DNA from: Eubacteriaceae bacterium | GTDB lineage: Bacteria > Bacillota > Clostridia > Lachnospirales > Lachnospiraceae | Length of the DNA stretch: 64,000 bases | Assembly: GCA_910574915.1 (NCBI GenBank) | Contig: CAJTCR010000005.1 | Span: 62,001-126,000 of the forward strand | Direction of reading: 5' to 3' | In this document: positions 61,697 through 64,000 of the stretch, piece by piece | Position numbering within the stretch: the first letter of the stretch is position 1 | How the letters are laid out: the number at the start of each line of letters is the position of its first letter | Notes under the pieces: model-generated | Seen by the model: only the letters and a program-made list of their open reading frames with translations | What the model was told of the DNA's origin: nothing | The model's database searches: none | Position numbers and translations under genes: made by a program

Positions 61697-63640
61697 CTAC
61701 TCGACCGTGATAATCTTCTCCATCTGTTTTGATGTTCCTGTCTTTAATACTGTACAGGACGGATAGTCGTCACTGTTTGTCAGCAGTACCGCTGAAGTCG
61801 TGCTGTACCCGGCAGCTTTGATTTTGGAAATATCAAATGTCATAAGCCGCTGTCCTGCCCTGACCTTATCTCCCTCAGACACGAAAACCGCAAATCCATC
61901 GCCGTCCATCTTTACCGTGTCTACTCCGACATGAATTAGTAATTCCATTCCGCCCGGCCCGGTAATACCGATGGCATGGCGCGTCTTAGTTACAGAAGAT
62001 ATTTCTCCGTCAAAAGGAGCTACCACTTCCCCTGTTTCCGGCTCAATACCAACACCGTCCCCTAACACACCAGACGCAAACGTTTCATCTGGTATATTTT
62101 CTCTTGGAATAACATTTCCCTGGATCGGAGCAAAAATCACTTTTTCCGCCTTATCTTCTATCTCGTGCATATCTTTTGCAGGTTTCTGCGTATGGTTCTC
62201 AGCAGCCGCTTTCTCTTTTTTTCCGAATACTCCTCCCAGTACCATCGTGGCAGCAAACGCGCACACAACCGCAATCACCATAGATACCATAAACTGCAGC
62301 ATACAGTCGGGACGGATACAGATCACACCGATTACGCCGCAAGGGCCCTGCGAAACGGATAATACCTTTACAAGCGTAGCATAAGCAGCCCCTATGCCAC
62401 CGCCAATCAATGCCCCGTAAAAAGGATACCTTAATTTCAGATTGACGCCGAAAATTGCCGGCTCTGTAATTCCAAGCAAGGAGGAGATACCAGAGGCGGA
62501 AGCTAAACTCTTCATTTTCGGATCATTTTTCATACGGAACATAACAGCTAACGCCGCTGCGCCCTGCGCACAGTTCGCAGCCGCCACAACCGCGAATGTA
62601 GGCGAGCCGCCCAATGTACCGATATTTGCAAGTATCTGTGTTTCAGCCGTTACCAGGCTATGGTGCATACCTGTAATAACCAGCAGCGGATATGTAACCC
62701 CGTAAATCAGGCCGCCAACAGAACCAAGATCAAAGAACAGCCACATAACCGCGTTAGTCATAGCGTCACCGACTCCCCTCATCACCGGCCCGATAAACAG
62801 AAATGTCATTGCCCCTGCAATCAGTACAGACAGCAGCGGCGTAACAATATTGTCAAGCATCGCAGGGACAATCTTCCGCAGCTTTTTCTCTACAAACGAC
62901 AGGCAAAAGGCTGATGCGATTACCGGAAGAACCGTCCCCTGATACCCCACTTTCGCAACAGACAGCCCAAAAATATTCCAATACGGAACTGTCCCGTCAA
63001 GCAGCGCCTGCCCGTAACTATACCCGTTCATTAAATCTGGATGGATCATAATTGCTCCGATAACCGCCCCCAGAATCGGCGTCCCGCCAAAAATCTTAGC
63101 AGCGGAAAATCCGATCAGCACCGGCAGGAAAGTAAAACCGGCATTGGAAAACAGGTTCACCATTTCCGCGAAATCTTTTATCTTTGGAAATGCTTCCACA
63201 AGCGACTTGCCCTCGACAAACATCCCCTGCGCCGTCAGAATGTTGTTGATACCCATCAAAAGACCGGATGCAACAAGCGCGGGAAGGATCGGCACGAATA
63301 CATCTGCAAGCGTCTTTAAAAGCTTTTGTAGCGGATTCATCTTCTTCGCTGCCTGTTTTTTCAATTCCTCTTTCGTCATTTCTGTAATGTTAGCCATTTT
63401 GATAAACTCAGCATAGACATTGTTTACAATGCCCGTTCCGAGAATGATCTGAAACTGTCCGCCATTGTTAAAATTACCTTTCACAAGTTCCACATTTTCC
63501 AAGGCGTCCTTGTTAATCAAAGACTCATCCTTAAGGACAAGCCTAAGCCTCGTTGCACAATGCGCGGCGCTGGCAATGTTATCTTTGCCGCCCATACAAG
63601 CCAGGATGTCCTGCGCCGCTTTTACATACTTTTCTTCCAC
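61697..63640 (-). CDS. PTS permease EIIBCA, glucose/sucrose/beta-glucoside type
   Basis: A 647-residue sugar importer with three PTS domains. EIIB has the active Cys in ASAAHCATRLRLVLKD; EIIC spans about 100-460 with some ten helices (LLVITGMHHSLVTAETQILA; ITEPAIFGVNLKLRYPFYG); EIIA has the phospho-His in ELLIHVGVDTVKMDGDGF near 595. The GTG at 63640 is chosen because AAGGAGG lies eight bases upstream; ATGs at 63661 and 63658 are alternatives. HPr would phosphorylate EIIA. Partner GH32-like gene suggests a fructose-containing sugar. Confidence 0.93.
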   Translation of the reverse strand: MEEKYVKAAQDILACMGGKDNIASAAHCATRLRLVLKDESLINKDALENVELVKGNFNNGGQFQIILGTGIVNNVYAEFIKMANITEMTKEELKKQAAKKMNPLQKLLKTLADVFVPILPALVASGLLMGINNILTAQGMFVEGKSLVEAFPKIKDFAEMVNLFSNAGFTFLPVLIGFSAAKIFGGTPILGAVIGAIMIHPDLMNGYSYGQALLDGTVPYWNIFGLSVAKVGYQGTVLPVIASAFCLSFVEKKLRKIVPAMLDNIVTPLLSVLIAGAMTFLFIGPVMRGVGDAMTNAVMWLFFDLGSVGGLIYGVTYPLLVITGMHHSLVTAETQILANIGTLGGSPTFAVVAAANCAQGAAALAVMFRMKNDPKMKSLASASGISSLLGITEPAIFGVNLKLRYPFYGALIGGGIGAAYATLVKVLSVSQGPCGVIGVICIRPDCMLQFMVSMVIAVVCAFAATMVLGGVFGKKEKAAAENHTQKPAKDMHEIEDKAEKVIFAPIQGNVIPRENIPDETFASGVLGDGVGIEPETGEVVAPFDGEISSVTKTRHAIGITGPGGMELLIHVGVDTVKMDGDGFAVFVSEGDKVRAGQRLMTFDISKIKAAGYSTTSAVLLTNSDDYPSCTVLKTGTSKQMEKIITVE

Positions 63641-63695
63641 ACCATTTTCCTCCTTCATCATTTTTATGTTTTGCCGCCAATAACCGTTTCCGTCT

Positions 63696-64000
63696 TCAGA
63701 CTGACACTTTCATACCATCATAGGCTGCCGCCATCCCATGCTCCCCGGCAAATGCTTCCAGCTCTCCATGCGTCATGCAGCCGTTATGTGAAAAATGGTT
63801 GATCACTTTAACGGTATCCTGCCGGATGCATCCTTTCTCTTCCAGCAGCTTCGCAAATGCAATATCATCCTCCAGCCCCATATGGTAACCATCCGTCTTG
63901 ACCCTGCCCATCGTAGCATCCATAGATATCAGGTCATATTTGTGGCTGAATATGCACTCCCACGCCTCGGCACTCAGATTCATGCCTGTATCATGTCCAT
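63696..64000 (-). CDS. MBL-fold hydrolase (PhnP-like), N-terminus beyond window
   Basis: The last 101 codons of a metallo-beta-lactamase-fold protein; the frame continues past the right edge. A metal ligand is in GHDTGMNLSAE, and the C-terminal metal motif is VINHFSHNGCMTHGELEAF, followed by MAAAYDGMKVSV. This resembles PhnP-type phosphodiesterases. It ends 55 bases before the PTS start, so it likely belongs to the sugar operon. Confidence 0.8.
   Translation of the reverse strand, partial: GHDTGMNLSAEAWECIFSHKYDLISMDATMGRVKTDGYHMGLEDDIAFAKLLEEKGCIRQDTVKVINHFSHNGCMTHGELEAFAGEHGMAAAYDGMKVSV

Noticed and set aside
1..64000. tRNA, rRNA and known riboswitches
   Set aside because: No cloverleaf, conserved rRNA segment or riboswitch core was recognised by eye; a covariance search would be needed to exclude weak cases.

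Overview
The window looks like chromosome from an anaerobic, motile member of the Bacillota, most likely Lachnospiraceae. The grounds are moderate GC, A/G-rich ribosome binding sites throughout, two chemoreceptors, an AddAB rather than RecBCD recombinase, a PTS permease, BlaI/BlaR1, and families common in gut Clostridia. No rRNA, tRNA, CRISPR array or complete prophage was seen. The species assignment is inference.

Layout. 1-6245: a chemoreceptor cut by the window edge, an orphan sugar-type binding lipoprotein, a nitroreductase with an extra N-terminal domain, and an HPr-like protein / HAD phosphatase / LacI regulator group. 6502-13523: an unusual minus-strand cassette consisting of a duplicated-domain membrane protein, an alkaline-phosphatase-superfamily hydrolase, a chemoreceptor, a HemN-like radical SAM protein and a second radical SAM protein fused to a HAD domain. 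The two radical SAM proteins and the hydrolase match the uncharacterised families named after Salmonella STM4011, STM4012 and STM4013. This is the best candidate for an undescribed system. 13524-14350 holds two giant hairpin repeats in opposite orientation. 14351-16393 is a MerR regulator and a serine hydrolase whose promoter has MerR-type geometry. 16548-30935 is a long co-directional housekeeping run: addB, addA, maf, a PrsA-like foldase, repeat protein, superoxide dismutase, upp, an MBL hydrolase and small proteins.

30936-38340 is an accessory region packed with repeats (three copies of a 166-bp palindromic element, two of the giant hairpins and a 116-bp direct repeat). It also holds a type I toxin-antitoxin pair, a minimal tyrosine recombinase, a zinc-ribbon miniprotein, secreted proteins and decayed genes. 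38340-49118 carries two tandem modules, each with a response regulator, histidine kinase, ABC ATPase and FtsX-type permease, probably for peptide sensing or detoxification. 49412-52343 is a decaying redox locus in which an aldo/keto reductase, an alpha/beta hydrolase and a LysR regulator are all broken.

52558-64000 has small housekeeping enzymes, a NifX-like protein with a His/Cys-rich tail, a restriction-modification pair, a BlaI/BlaR1 pair with two clear operators, and a PTS permease / GH32-like hydrolase / MBL hydrolase operon for a fructose-containing or related sugar. Several starts were moved inward from the longest possible reading frame because a good ribosome binding site sits in front of an internal start codon; these choices are stated per gene.
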